Below are positions 10,226 through 19,465 of a stretch of DNA of 64,000 bases, in pieces. Each line of letters begins with the position of its first letter. Within the stretch, counting starts at the first letter, position 1. Below the pieces are notes generated by a model, which was not told the origin of the DNA, ran no database searches, and worked only from the letters and a program-made list of their open reading frames with translations. This stretch comes from Pseudorhodoferax sp. Leaf265 (GTDB taxonomy: Bacteria > Pseudomonadota > Gammaproteobacteria > Burkholderiales > Burkholderiaceae_C), in NCBI RefSeq assembly GCF_001422365.1, contig NZ_LMMT01000007.1, positions 1 through 64,000 on the forward strand, read 5' to 3'. The translations under genes were made by a program, and so were the position numbers.

Positions 10226-11407
10226 ATGACCCTTCCGCTCCAAGGCATCACCGTCGTCTCGCTCGAGCACGCCATCGCCGCCCCGTTCTGCACCCGCCAG
10301 TTGGCCGACCTGGGCGCGCGCGTGATCAAGGTCGAACGGCCCGAGGTGGGCGACTTCGCGCGTGCCTACGACCAGCGCGTCAAAGGCCTGTCGTCCCACT
10401 TCGTCTGGACCAACCGGTCCAAGGAGAGCCTCACGCTGGATCTGAAGCATCCCGACGCCATGGCCGCGCTGAAAAAGCTGCTGGCCGGCGCTGACGTGCT
10501 GGTGCAGAACCTGGCCCCCGGTGCCGCCGCGCGCATGGGGCTGGACTACGCGACGCTGAGCAAGATGAACCCGCGCCTGGTGGTCTGCGACATCTCCGGC
10601 TACGGCGAGGACGGCCCCTACCGCGACAAGAAGGCCTACGACCTGCTGATCCAGAGCGAGGCCGGCTTCCTGTCGGTCACCGGCACACCGGAGCAGCCAA
10701 GCAAGGCCGGCAACTCGATCGCCGACATCGCCGCTGGCATGTACGCCTACACCAACATCCTGGCCGCGCTGCTGCGCCGCGCCAGCACGGGCGAGGGCGC
10801 GCACATCGATGTGTCCATGCTGGAGTCGCTGGCCGAGTGGATGGGCTTTCCGATGTACTACGCGTTCGACGGCGCCACGCCGCCGCCGCGCAACGCGGCC
10901 TCGCACGCCACCATCTACCCCTACGGCCCGTTCCAGGCCGGCGATGGCGGCACGGTGATGCTGGGCCTGCAGAACGAGCGCGAGTGGAAGGTCTTTTGCG
11001 ACGTGGTGCTGCGCGACACGCCGCTGGCGACCGAGCCACGCTTTGCCAGCAACGCCCAGCGCAACGCCAACCGCGCCGCACTGGCCGCGCGCATCGACGA
11101 GACCTTCAGGGCGCTGTCGACCGACCAGGTGCTGGCGCGCCTCGACGAGGCGCAGATCGCCAACGCCCGCATGAACGACATGGCTGGCCTGTGGGCGCAC
11201 CCGCAGCTCAAGGCGCGCGAGCGCTGGCAGCAGGTGGCCTCGCCGGCTGGCGAACTGCCCGCGCTGCTGCCGCCGGGCCGCAGCAACCGCTGGCAAGCCC
11301 GCATGGACGCGGTGCCCGCCGTCGGTGAGCATACGGATGCGCTGCTGCGCGAAGTCGGCCTGGATGAGTCCGCCATCGCCGCGCTGCGTGCGGCCGGGGC
11401 GGTCTGA
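10226..11407 (+). CDS. CaiB/BaiF-type (family III) CoA transferase
   Basis: A 393-residue family III CoA transferase, which moves CoA between carboxylic acids through an aspartyl thioester intermediate. The N-terminal GITVVSLEHAIAAPFCTRQLADLGARVIKVERP is the family signature. The nucleophile candidate is Asp139 in KKAYDLLIQSEAGF, and GEGAHIDVSMLESLAEW is also conserved. It lies 22 bases after one Bug gene and 47 bases before another. This context suggests activation of an imported dicarboxylate or aromatic acid as its CoA ester, in the manner of succinyl-CoA:substrate transferases. The substrate is an inference only. Confidence 0.92.
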   Translation: MTLPLQGITVVSLEHAIAAPFCTRQLADLGARVIKVERPEVGDFARAYDQRVKGLSSHFVWTNRSKESLTLDLKHPDAMAALKKLLAGADVLVQNLAPGAAARMGLDYATLSKMNPRLVVCDISGYGEDGPYRDKKAYDLLIQSEAGFLSVTGTPEQPSKAGNSIADIAAGMYAYTNILAALLRRASTGEGAHIDVSMLESLAEWMGFPMYYAFDGATPPPRNAASHATIYPYGPFQAGDGGTVMLGLQNEREWKVFCDVVLRDTPLATEPRFASNAQRNANRAALAARIDETFRALSTDQVLARLDEAQIANARMNDMAGLWAHPQLKARERWQQVASPAGELPALLPPGRSNRWQARMDAVPAVGEHTDALLREVGLDESAIAALRAAGAV

Positions 11408-11454
11408 AGCCCGGCCGGCCAGCCCACCCCCTTTCCCCAAAGACTGGAGACTCC

Positions 11455-12450
11455 ATGCGTTTGTGTTCCCCCACCGGCATCCGCCGCTCCGTGGCCGTCG
11501 CCGCCGCCTTGTTGCTGCAGGGTGCGGCCTGGGCCCAATCCGCCTGGCCCGAGCGGCCCGTGACGATGGTCGTGCCGTACTCGGCCGGTGGGCCGACGGA
11601 CGTGGTGGCGCGCATGCTGGCCATTCCCATGGCCAAGACGCTGGGGCAGCCGCTGGTGGTCGAGAACACCGTGGGCGCGGGCGGCACCATCGGCCCGGCG
11701 CGCGTGGCCAAGGCCCAGCCCAACGGCTACACCATCCTGATCCACCACATGGGCATGGCGACCGCGCCCGCGCTGTACAAGAAGCTGCCCTACGACCCGC
11801 TCAAGGACTTCGAGTACATCGGCCAGGTCATGGACGTGCCCATGACGCTGCTCTCGCGCAAGGACTTCCCGGCCAATACCTTCCCCGAGCTGCTGTCCTA
11901 TGTGAAGCAGCACAAGGACAAGGTCACGCTGGCCAACGCCGGCATCGGCGCGGTTTCGCAGCTGTGTGGCATGCTGCTGGCCCACCAGATCGGCGTGGAC
12001 CTGACCACCGTGCCCTACAAGGGCGCCGGCCCGGCGCTGGCCGACATCATGAGTGGCCAGGTCGATCTGATCTGCGACCAGACCACGCAGACCGTGCCAG
12101 TCATCAAGGACGGCCAGCGCGTGAAGGTGTTCGGCGTGACCACGCCCAAGCGCCTGGCCAGCCTGCCCGACGTGAAGACACTGGACGAGCAGGGCCTCAA
12201 GGGCTTCGACGTGAAGGTCTGGCACGGCGTGTACGCGCCCAAGGGCACGCCGCCTGAGGTGCTGGCCAAGATCAACCAGGCCTTGCGCAGCGCGCTGCAG
12301 GACGACATGGTCAAGCAGCGCCTGGCGGACCTGAGTTCGGAGATCGTGTCCATGGACAAGGTCACGCCCGAGGGGCTGCGCAGCCACCTCGTGGCCGAGA
12401 CCGAGAAGTGGGGTAAGGTGATCAAGGCGGCGGGCGTCAGCGCCGAATGA
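11455..12450 (+). CDS. Bug-family (TctC-like) periplasmic binding protein 2
   Basis: Second TctC-like receptor of 331 residues. It has a signal peptide (RRSVAVAAALLLQGAAWAQS) and the family motifs WPERPVTMVVPYSAGGPTDVVARM, VVENTVGAGGTIGP and VDLTTVPYKGAGPALADIMSG. GGAGACT just before the ATG provides a ribosome binding site. It is a distinct paralogue of the first Bug protein with its own cleft loops, so the two probably bind different or alternative ligands of the same pathway served by the CoA transferase between them. Confidence 0.9.
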   Translation: MRLCSPTGIRRSVAVAAALLLQGAAWAQSAWPERPVTMVVPYSAGGPTDVVARMLAIPMAKTLGQPLVVENTVGAGGTIGPARVAKAQPNGYTILIHHMGMATAPALYKKLPYDPLKDFEYIGQVMDVPMTLLSRKDFPANTFPELLSYVKQHKDKVTLANAGIGAVSQLCGMLLAHQIGVDLTTVPYKGAGPALADIMSGQVDLICDQTTQTVPVIKDGQRVKVFGVTTPKRLASLPDVKTLDEQGLKGFDVKVWHGVYAPKGTPPEVLAKINQALRSALQDDMVKQRLADLSSEIVSMDKVTPEGLRSHLVAETEKWGKVIKAAGVSAE

Positions 12451-12465
12451 CCCGGCGCGCGGCGG

Positions 12466-12876
12466 TCAACGCAGGCCGCCGCCCTCAGCGCCTTCTGCAC
12501 GCTGAATGAGCTCAACCTTGTAGCCGTCCGGGTCGGTCACGAAGGCAATCACCGTCGTGCCGCCCTTGACCGGGCCGGCTTCGCGTGTGACCTGGCCGCC
12601 CGCGGCCTTGATGCGCTCGCAGGCCGCGTAGGCGTCGGGCACGCCCAGCGCGATGTGGCCGTAGGCCGTGCCCATCTCATAGCTGTCCACGCCCCAGTTG
12701 TAGGTCAGCTCCAGCTCGGCGTGGTCCGGGTTGTTGCCGTAGCCGACGAAGGCCAGCGAGTACTTGTACTCGGGGTTCTCCGACGTGCGCAGCAGCTTCA
12801 TGCCGAGCACCTGGGTGTAGAAGTCAATCGAGCGCTGGAGGTTGCCAACGCGCAGCATCGTGTGGAGTAGTCGCAT
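12466..12876 (-). CDS. gloA: Lactoylglutathione lyase (glyoxalase I)
   Basis: Metal-dependent glyoxalase I that isomerises the methylglyoxal-glutathione hemithioacetal to S-lactoylglutathione. The 136-residue product starts at ATG 12876 ([13 protein letters not shown]). All four metal ligands fall at the E. coli numbers: His5, Glu56, His74 and Glu122. The absence of the insertions seen in zinc-type enzymes suggests the nickel-activated class. An in-frame start at 12903 would overlap the neighbouring thioesterase stop and is not favoured. Convergent with the second Bug gene. Confidence 0.95.
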   Translation of the reverse strand: MRLLHTMLRVGNLQRSIDFYTQVLGMKLLRTSENPEYKYSLAFVGYGNNPDHAELELTYNWGVDSYEMGTAYGHIALGVPDAYAACERIKAAGGQVTREAGPVKGGTTVIAFVTDPDGYKVELIQRAEGAEGGGLR

Positions 12877-12899
12877 GCGGCCATTTTGCCGCGACACCT

Positions 12900-13445
12900 T
12901 CATCCGCGTGCTTCGAACACCAGGCAGGTGGTGGTGGCGTGGGCGTAGAGTTTGTCGTCCGGCCCCACGATACGGGCCTCGGCCGTGGCCAACTGGCGGC
13001 CGCTGTGGACCACCTTGCCGATGGCGCGCAGCGGGCCGCTCTTGACAGTGGCGGCGCGCACGATGTTCACACCCAGCTCGGCCGTGGTGTAGCCGCGCCC
13101 GGCCGGCATGGTGGTGTGGATCGCGCAGCCCAGCGCCGAATCCAGCAGGGTGGCGAACCAGCCACCGTGCACGCTGCCCAGCGGGTTGTAGTGCATGAGC
13201 TGCGGCGTGCCCTGGAACACCGCGAGGCCGTAGCCGACCTCGACCAGGCCGAAATCCAGCGTCTCGGCGATGTGCGGGTAGGGCAGCTCGCCTGCCAGCA
13301 TGGCCTGCATGATCTGAAGGCCGGTCTTGCCCGCCACCTGCTCGGGCCGCGCCAGGCCGGGCTTGCCACCGCCGGCCAGCATGCGGTGCTTGGTGCCCTC
13401 GAATTCCTGCTCCCAGCGGACGCGGGCTTCTTCTTCTGTGCTCAT
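12900..13445 (-). CDS. PaaI-type hotdog-fold thioesterase
   Basis: A 181-residue acyl-CoA thioesterase of the PaaI/4HBT family. The hotdog signature [30 protein letters not shown] carries the conserved HGG and the acidic residue of the helix, and [20 protein letters not shown] is the second strand pair. The N-terminal 60 residues are longer than in classical PaaI. GGAG stands nine bases before the ATG at 13445. It is divergent from a MarR regulator, with two direct copies of a dyad in the 48-base gap, so it is probably the regulator's target. The acyl substrate is unknown. Confidence 0.85.
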   Translation of the reverse strand: MSTEEEARVRWEQEFEGTKHRMLAGGGKPGLARPEQVAGKTGLQIMQAMLAGELPYPHIAETLDFGLVEVGYGLAVFQGTPQLMHYNPLGSVHGGWFATLLDSALGCAIHTTMPAGRGYTTAELGVNIVRAATVKSGPLRAIGKVVHSGRQLATAEARIVGPDDKLYAHATTTCLVFEARG

Positions 13446-13459
13446 GTCTTCTCCATCGA

Positions 13460-13487
13460 TTGCAGCCACAACTGTTGCAGCTACAAT
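13460..13487. promoter_or_regulatory. Tandem MarR operator candidates overlapping the marR promoter
   Basis: TTGCAGCCACAA (13460-13471) and TTGCAGCTACAA (13475-13486) are direct repeats 15 bases apart; the second is a near-palindrome with one mismatched pair. The first supplies a -35-like TTGCAG, and TACAAT (13482-13487), 16 bases on, is a good -10. Repressor binding would block this promoter and the divergent thioesterase promoter. Confidence 0.5.
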
Positions 13488-13493
13488 CATTCT

Positions 13494-13967
13494 ATGGGAA
13501 CCGCGCTCCAAGCCAAAGCCATGCCGCAGGGTTGCACCCATCTGCAGCTGCGCCAGCTGATGCGCCGCGTGGCACGGCTGTACGACGCCGAACTCGCCCA
13601 GGCCGGGCTCAAGACCACGCAGTTTTCGCTGCTCACGGCACTGGACAAGCTCGGCCCGGCCCAGCCTGGCCAGCTGGCGCGGACCTTGCGCCTGCAACCG
13701 TCCACGCTCACGCGCAACCTGCAGCCACTGGTGGCGGCCGGCTGGGTGGAGCAGGGGCCCGGCAGCGATGGCCGCAGCCGGCTGGTGGCGCTGACCGAAG
13801 CCGGCCGCGCCAAGCGCGCCGAGGCGCGCCAGCGCTGGAAGAAAGCCCAGCTGGAACTGAACCGGCTGCTGGGCGACGCGCGCGTGGCGGCGCTGCATGC
13901 ACTGCTGCAGGAATCGCTGGCACTGCTGGCGCCGGAGCCGCTGGAGGCCGCCGAAGACGTGGCCTGA
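13494..13967 (+). CDS. MarR-family transcriptional regulator
   Basis: A 157-residue winged-helix repressor. The recognition region GPAQPGQLARTLRLQPSTLTRNLQPLVAAGWVEQGPGSDGRSRLVALTEAG (about residues 58-108) includes the DGRSR wing typical of MarR proteins. The first ATG is 13494. The promoter -10 TACAAT ends six bases before it and no ribosome binding site is visible, so the transcript is probably leaderless. Divergent from the PaaI-type thioesterase; the tandem repeats between them are the likely operators. Inducer unknown, possibly a phenolic or CoA ester. Confidence 0.88.
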   Translation: MGTALQAKAMPQGCTHLQLRQLMRRVARLYDAELAQAGLKTTQFSLLTALDKLGPAQPGQLARTLRLQPSTLTRNLQPLVAAGWVEQGPGSDGRSRLVALTEAGRAKRAEARQRWKKAQLELNRLLGDARVAALHALLQESLALLAPEPLEAAEDVA

Positions 13968-14056
13968 GGCGGCCGGACGGCCAGCCGGACCCGACGCGCG
14001 GCGCCCCAGGGTGCAGGCCCTGGCGTGGCGCTGTGCCAGCATGGTCTACTGTGAAC

Positions 14057-17000
14057 ATGCCCCCGCCCGACATTCCCCCCGACAGTGTCCGGCCGCCGCC
14101 GGCGGGGCCGCCGGACCCGGAGTTCGACTGGATGCTGGCGCCGGTGCTGCAGGGGCTCGGCGTGCAGGCCGAGCAGGAGCCGCTGCGCAGCGCTGTGGCC
14201 CAGAGCCAGCAGCGCTTCCTGGAGATGGCCGGCCGCACCGACCTCACGGCCCACACCCGCGCCAAGCAGGAAAGCCGGCGCGATGCGCAGGACCGCATCC
14301 GCATCGCCCAGCTGCAGCAGGAATTCGCCGCCCTCGATGTCCCGTTGCAGTCGCTGATGGACCGCGCCGTGCAGCGCACGCAGGAACTGCTGAACGCCGA
14401 CGGCATGTCGCTGGAGCTGGTCGATGAGGCGGGCGTGCTGGTGATCGCTGCGGGCTCCGGCCTGCTGCGCGAGCAGGTCGGCCGACGCTCCAACATGGAC
14501 ATCAGCCTGTCGGCGAAAGCCTTGGCCCAGGGCCGCGTGATGATCAGCGACGACACGCTGTTCGACGACCGGCTGGACCGCGCGCGGGCCCGGGCCGATG
14601 GCGTGCGCTCCATGATCGTCGCGCCGCTGCGTTCGGGCGAGGGCATGGTCGGCGTGCTGCTGGCGGCCTACGCCGCGCCCCAGGCCTTCTACGACCGCGA
14701 CATCGGCAACCTGCAGATCCTGGGCGAGACGCTGGGCGTGACGATCGACCGCCACCGCATGCACGCCCGGCTGCGCGAGGCGGCCGACAAGTACCGCGCG
14801 CTGTTCGACCTCAACCCGCAGCCCATGTTCGTGACCGAGATGCCGACGCTGCGCGTGCTGGCCGTGAACCGCAGCGCGGCCCAGATGTACGGCTATGAGC
14901 CGCAGGAGTTGCTCGGCAGGCCCATGACCGACCTGCGCGCCCCCGGCGAGACGGCGCCGCGCGTCGCCATGCCGGGCGACGCCTTCGCCAACCTGCGGCT
15001 GCGACACCGCCGCAAGGACGGCAGCGAATTCGATGTCGAGGTCTCCGGCACGACGATCGACTTCGCCGGCCGGCCCGCCCGCCTGGTGCGCAGCCTGGAT
15101 GTCAGCGCGCGCCTGCGTGCCGAGGCCGCACTGGCCCGTGTGAGCCGGGCCCAGCGCATGCTGTCGGCCTGCAACGAGAGCCTGGTGCGCGCGAGCTCGG
15201 AGCAGTCGCTGCTGGAGGAGTTGTGCCGCATCACGGTGGACATCGGTGGCTATGCCATGGCCTGGGTCGGCTTCGCGCGCGACGATGCCGAGCGCAGCGT
15301 CGAGCCGGCTGCCAAGGTGGGCGACGAACGGGACTACATCGGCAGCTTCCCGATGAGCTGGGATGCCGACAGGCCGGCCGGGCAGGGCCCCGTGGGGCTC
15401 ACCATCCGCACGGGCCAGCTCATCATCGTGCCCGACGTGGAGCACGACCCGCGCTGCGCGCTCTGGGCGGGCAATGCCCTGGCGCACGGCTACCGCGGCC
15501 TGGTCTGCCTGCCGCTGCGCGACGGTGAGCGCACCTTCGGCCTGTTCTACCTGTATTCGGGCGAGGTGGCGACGCCGCAGGACGACGAGGTCGCGTTGCT
15601 GCGCGCGCTGGCCGACGACCTGGCCTTCGGCCTCATGACCTTGCGCGCGCGCGAGCAGCAGCGCCTCACGCAGGAGGCCCAGCAGCGCGTGCAGACGGCC
15701 ATGCTCAAGGTCGCGGCGGCGGTGTCGGCCAGCACCGGCACGGAGTTCTTCGAGCAGCTGGCGCTGAACATGGCCGATGCGCTGGGCGCGCAGGCCAGCT
15801 TCATCGCCACGCTGGAGCCGAAGTCGATGGTGGCGCGCACGCTGGGCGCCGTGGTGCACGGGCAGGTGCGTCGCAACTTCGACGCGCCGCTGGCCGGCAG
15901 CCGGCTGGCCGGCCTGCTGGGCCGAGGTGCGTTCGTGGTCACCGAGGGCGTGGCCGAGGCCTTCGCGCCCTATCCGCTGCTGGCCTCCATCGGCGGCCAG
16001 GCCTACGCCGGGCACAGCCTGTTCGACGCGAGTCAGCGCGTGAGCGGGCTGGTGCTGGTGGTGTTCTCCGAGCCGCTGCGCCACCAGGAATTCCTGGCCT
16101 CCACGCTGCGCATCTTCGCGGTGCGCGTGGCGGCCGAACTCGACCGCCGCCAGGCCGACGAGCACATCCGCCACCAGGCCTCGCTGCTGGACAAGGCGCG
16201 CGACGCCATCGTCGTGGCCGATATCGACGGCCGCGTGCAGTACTGGAACAAGAGTGCGGAACGGCTCTACGGCTGGCGCGCCGACGAGGCGATCGGCCAA
16301 TCGGTGGCCAGGCTGCTGTTCGAGGACGAAGCCATGGGCGGCCACGCCCATGAGGAACTCATGGCCAGCGGCGAATGGAACGGCGAGGTGGCGCGGCGGC
16401 GCAAACTGGGCCAGTCCGTGCAGGTGGAGGCGCGCTGGACGCTGGTGCGCGACGAGCAGGGCGTGCCGCGCTCTGTGCTCATGATCGACACCGACATCAC
16501 GCAGCGCAAGCAGGCCGAGGCCAAGATCCAGAAGCTGGCCTTCTACGACGGCCTGACCAGCCTGCCCAACCGTCAGCTGCTGCAGGACCGGCTGCACAAG
16601 GCGCTGGCCAGCTGCGTGCGCCACCGCACCGGCGGCGCGCTGCTGTGCATGGACCTGGACAACTTCAAGACCCTGAACGACACGCTGGGCCACGACAAGG
16701 GCGACATGCTGCTGCAGCAGGTGGCGATGCGCCTGGTGTCCTGCGTGCGCGAGGTCGACACGGTGGCGCGGCTCGGGGGCGACGAGTTCGTGATCGTGCT
16801 GGAGGAACTCAGCGCTGTGCCGCAGGAGATCGCCGTGCAGGCGCGCCGCGTGGGCGAGAAGATCCTGGCCGCGCTGGCCCAACCCTACCGGCTCGAAGGC
16901 TACGAACACCAGAGCACCGCCAGCATCGGCGTGGCCAGCTTCAGCGCCGGCACCGAGAGCGCGGGCGATCTGCTCAAGCAGGCCGACATCGCGATGTACC

Positions 17001-17848
17001 AGGCCAAGGCGGCGGGCAAGCACACGCTGCGCTTCTTCGATCCGGGCCTGGAGGCGGCCGTGACGGCGCGCGCGGCGCTGGAGGGAGACCTGCGCCAGGC
17101 CTTCGTGCAGCGCGAGTTCTTCCTGCAATACCAGCCGCAGGTCGATGGCGCAAGCCGCATCACGGGCGTGGAGGCGCTGGTGCGCTGGCGCCACGCGGCA
17201 CGCGGCCTGGTCTCGCCGGCCGAGTTCATCCCGCTCGCCGAGGAGACCGGCATGATCCTGCTGCTGGGGCACCGCGTGCTGGAGATCGCTTGCCGGCAAC
17301 TGGCCGAATGGGGCCGGCAACCGGCGCTGGCGGGGCTGACCATGGCCGTCAACGTCAGCGCGCGGCAGTTCCGGCACAACGAGTTCGTGCGCCAGGTGCG
17401 CTCGGTGCTCGACCAGACCGGTGCCGACCCGCAGCGGCTCAAGCTCGAACTGACGGAGAGCGTGCTGGTGGACGACATGCAGGCCATCGTCTCCAAGATG
17501 GACGCGCTGAAGGACCTCGGCGTGCGCTTCGCGCTCGACGACTTCGGCACCGGCTACTCCTCGCTGGCCTACCTCAAGAAGCTGCCGCTGGACCAGCTCA
17601 AGATCGACCAGTCCTTCGTGCGCGACGTGCTGGTGGACGCCAACGATTCGGCGATCGCGCGCACCGTGATCCGGCTCGCGCAAAGCCTGGGCCTGAACGT
17701 GATCGCCGAAGGCGTGGAGACGGCCGCGCAGCGCGACTTCCTGGCCAGCGAGGGCTGCCAGGCCTTCCAGGGCTATTTCTTCAGCCGCCCGCTGGTGGCC
17801 GAGGCGCTGGACCGGCTGCTGCGCGAGCAGGGCGTGGCCGGGCCCTGA
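14057..17848 (+). CDS. GAF/PAS sensor protein with GGDEF and EAL domains
   Basis: A 1263-residue cytoplasmic c-di-GMP signalling protein without membrane segments. Order of parts: GAF about 90-240, PAS about 245-350, GAF about 360-530, GAF-like about 545-700, PAS about 710-830, GGDEF about 845-1000, EAL about 1020-1255. The cyclase motif GGDEF is intact near residue 907 and is preceded at the right distance by the allosteric site REVD. The phosphodiesterase motifs EALVRW, NVSARQF, ELTESV, DDFGTGYSSL, KIDQSFV and AEGVET are all present, so both activities are possible. The ATG at 14057 is chosen; a GTG two codons earlier is an alternative. The gene stands alone and may respond to a small molecule or redox signal through its GAF and PAS domains. 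Confidence 0.93.
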   Translation: MPPPDIPPDSVRPPPAGPPDPEFDWMLAPVLQGLGVQAEQEPLRSAVAQSQQRFLEMAGRTDLTAHTRAKQESRRDAQDRIRIAQLQQEFAALDVPLQSLMDRAVQRTQELLNADGMSLELVDEAGVLVIAAGSGLLREQVGRRSNMDISLSAKALAQGRVMISDDTLFDDRLDRARARADGVRSMIVAPLRSGEGMVGVLLAAYAAPQAFYDRDIGNLQILGETLGVTIDRHRMHARLREAADKYRALFDLNPQPMFVTEMPTLRVLAVNRSAAQMYGYEPQELLGRPMTDLRAPGETAPRVAMPGDAFANLRLRHRRKDGSEFDVEVSGTTIDFAGRPARLVRSLDVSARLRAEAALARVSRAQRMLSACNESLVRASSEQSLLEELCRITVDIGGYAMAWVGFARDDAERSVEPAAKVGDERDYIGSFPMSWDADRPAGQGPVGLTIRTGQLIIVPDVEHDPRCALWAGNALAHGYRGLVCLPLRDGERTFGLFYLYSGEVATPQDDEVALLRALADDLAFGLMTLRAREQQRLTQEAQQRVQTAMLKVAAAVSASTGTEFFEQLALNMADALGAQASFIATLEPKSMVARTLGAVVHGQVRRNFDAPLAGSRLAGLLGRGAFVVTEGVAEAFAPYPLLASIGGQAYAGHSLFDASQRVSGLVLVVFSEPLRHQEFLASTLRIFAVRVAAELDRRQADEHIRHQASLLDKARDAIVVADIDGRVQYWNKSAERLYGWRADEAIGQSVARLLFEDEAMGGHAHEELMASGEWNGEVARRRKLGQSVQVEARWTLVRDEQGVPRSVLMIDTDITQRKQAEAKIQKLAFYDGLTSLPNRQLLQDRLHKALASCVRHRTGGALLCMDLDNFKTLNDTLGHDKGDMLLQQVAMRLVSCVREVDTVARLGGDEFVIVLEELSAVPQEIAVQARRVGEKILAALAQPYRLEGYEHQSTASIGVASFSAGTESAGDLLKQADIAMYQAKAAGKHTLRFFDPGLEAAVTARAALEGDLRQAFVQREFFLQYQPQVDGASRITGVEALVRWRHAARGLVSPAEFIPLAEETGMILLLGHRVLEIACRQLAEWGRQPALAGLTMAVNVSARQFRHNEFVRQVRSVLDQTGADPQRLKLELTESVLVDDMQAIVSKMDALKDLGVRFALDDFGTGYSSLAYLKKLPLDQLKIDQSFVRDVLVDANDSAIARTVIRLAQSLGLNVIAEGVETAAQRDFLASEGCQAFQGYFFSRPLVAEALDRLLREQGVAGP

Positions 17849-17854
17849 GCGACT

Positions 17855-18493
17855 TCAGGCAGCCTGCGTGCCGTGCCAGGCCGCCGCGAACGCGCGGGCG
17901 TCCTGCGCCACGGCCACTGCGCTCTTGCCGGGCTTGTACAGCGCCGAGCCGATGCCGCAGCCGGCCGCGCCAGCGGCGCGCCACTTGGCGATGTTGGCCA
18001 CCGAGACCCCGCCCACGGGCAGCAGCGGCGTGCCGGCCGGCAGCACGGCCAGCAAGGCCTTGACCACGGCGGGCGAGCCCATCTCGGCCGGGAACAGTTT
18101 GAGTCCGTGCGCGCCGGCCGCGAGCGCGCCGAAGGCCTCGGTCGGCGTCAGGATGCCGGGCAGGCAGACCATGCCCAGGCGCACGGCCTCGCGCACGACC
18201 TCGGCGTCGAAGTTGGGCGCCACCACCAGGCGGCCTCCGGCGCCGTGCACTTCGCGCACCTGGGCCGCCGTCAGCACGGTGCCCGCGCCGACCAGCTTGG
18301 ACGGGTGGCTTGTGGCCAGCAGCGCAATGCTGTCCAGCGGCTGCGGCGAGTTGAGCGGCACCTCGAGCATGGCGAAGCCGGCCGCATCCAGCGCCCCGCC
18401 GATGGCGGGTGCCTCGGCCGGCGTCAGGCCGCGCAGGATGGCGACCAGGGGCAGGGTGCGCATGGCTGCGCTCAGGAGATCGTGGGTGGGCAT
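17855..18493 (-). CDS. dgoA: 2-dehydro-3-deoxy-6-phosphogalactonate aldolase
   Basis: Class I aldolase of the De Ley-Doudoroff galactose pathway, splitting KDPGal to pyruvate and glyceraldehyde 3-phosphate; 212 residues. The catalytic Glu is in FAMLEVPLNSPQP and the Schiff-base Lys in HGLKLFPAEMGSP; VAPNFDAEVV and LPVGGVSVANIAKW are characteristic of DgoA rather than Eda. The ATG at 18493 gives MPTHDLLSAAMRTLPLVAIL. It follows dgoK with a four-base gap, so the kinase product passes directly to this enzyme. No galactonate dehydratase gene is in the window. Confidence 0.92.
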   Translation of the reverse strand: MPTHDLLSAAMRTLPLVAILRGLTPAEAPAIGGALDAAGFAMLEVPLNSPQPLDSIALLATSHPSKLVGAGTVLTAAQVREVHGAGGRLVVAPNFDAEVVREAVRLGMVCLPGILTPTEAFGALAAGAHGLKLFPAEMGSPAVVKALLAVLPAGTPLLPVGGVSVANIAKWRAAGAAGCGIGSALYKPGKSAVAVAQDARAFAAAWHGTQAA

Positions 18494-18497
18494 GGGA

Positions 18498-19394
18498 TCA
18501 ATCCAGGATGCGGGCCAGGGCATGCAGCCCGGCCCAGGTGGCTTCGGCACCGAGCCGGCGGCTCGCAACGCCGTGGACTTCGAGCGCGAGCGCGTAGCGG
18601 GCTGCGAGCAACTCGGAACCGATCAGCACGACCGACGCATCGGACCTGGGCGCGGCACCGTGCAGCTCGGCACCGATCACGAGGCCGGAGAGGTAGCTGG
18701 CCATCCTGTCGGCATCCAGCTGGCCGAACAGCGTGAGCGCGCGGGCGCCGAAGGCGTGGTGCAGCAGGCCGCCCGCATCGCGCGCGCGGGCCACGCCCTG
18801 CACGAAGGCCGCCTCGTCGAACGGGGCCTCGGCGTTCAGTGTGCGCGCGAGGATGGAATGCTGGCTCAGCAGCGCATAGACCTCGCCGGTCATGAAACTG
18901 CGAAACCCGGTCACGCGGCCAGCCTCGGCCCGAGCCCATTTGCTGTGCGTGCCGGGCAGCACGAAGAGGCCGTCGGCCTGGCCGCTCAGCCGCATGGCGC
19001 CGAAGATCTGCACCTCCTCGCCGCGCATCACGTCGGGCAGGCCGCCCTGGTCCATGGACAGGCCCGGCACGATGGCCACCGGGCTGCGTGCGCCAGGCAC
19101 CCAGGCCAGCTGTGCTGCGAGTTCGGCAAAGCCGGCCGGGCAGGGGCAGTAGGGTGCTTCCAGCCAGCCCTGGCGGCTGCCGGCCATGCCGGAGACCAGG
19201 CAGCGCGCGCTCTGGGCGCGCCAGTCGCCGAAGCACTCGTCGAGCACGGCCTCGAAGCCGCCGCCCGGCACGCTCAGGATGCCGCGTGCCAAGCCGCGCT
19301 GCTCCAGCACCTGGCCGTCGGCCGCGATGCGCGCGCCGCGCAGGGAACTCGTGCCCCAATCGATGGCGAGCAGGGGGGAAGAAGGGGAGGGCAT
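18498..19394 (-). CDS. dgoK: 2-dehydro-3-deoxygalactonokinase
   Basis: ATP-dependent kinase that phosphorylates 2-keto-3-deoxygalactonate, 298 residues. The N-terminal LLAIDWGTSSLRGA is the phosphate-binding loop of the family, VPGLSMDQGGLPDVMRGEEVQIFG is the sugar-acid region, and VLPGTHSKWA with FRSFMTGEVYALLSQHSIL completes the signature. It is the first gene of a dgoK-dgoA pair. The cupin-like gene starts divergently 72 bases upstream. Confidence 0.92.
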   Translation of the reverse strand: MPSPSSPLLAIDWGTSSLRGARIAADGQVLEQRGLARGILSVPGGGFEAVLDECFGDWRAQSARCLVSGMAGSRQGWLEAPYCPCPAGFAELAAQLAWVPGARSPVAIVPGLSMDQGGLPDVMRGEEVQIFGAMRLSGQADGLFVLPGTHSKWARAEAGRVTGFRSFMTGEVYALLSQHSILARTLNAEAPFDEAAFVQGVARARDAGGLLHHAFGARALTLFGQLDADRMASYLSGLVIGAELHGAAPRSDASVVLIGSELLAARYALALEVHGVASRRLGAEATWAGLHALARILD

Positions 19395-19465
19395 GGGCGG
19401 CGTTTATACCGCGCCGGCACGGCAGGCCAGACGCGACAATGCCGGGTTTTCCGAGGACTTCCCAG

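Noticed and set aside
13487-17683. A very long open frame on the minus strand opposite the GAF/PAS/GGDEF/EAL gene.
   Set aside because: It is His/Gln/Arg/Ala-rich and matches no family, whereas the plus strand encodes intact GGDEF and EAL motifs; long antisense frames are expected at this GC.
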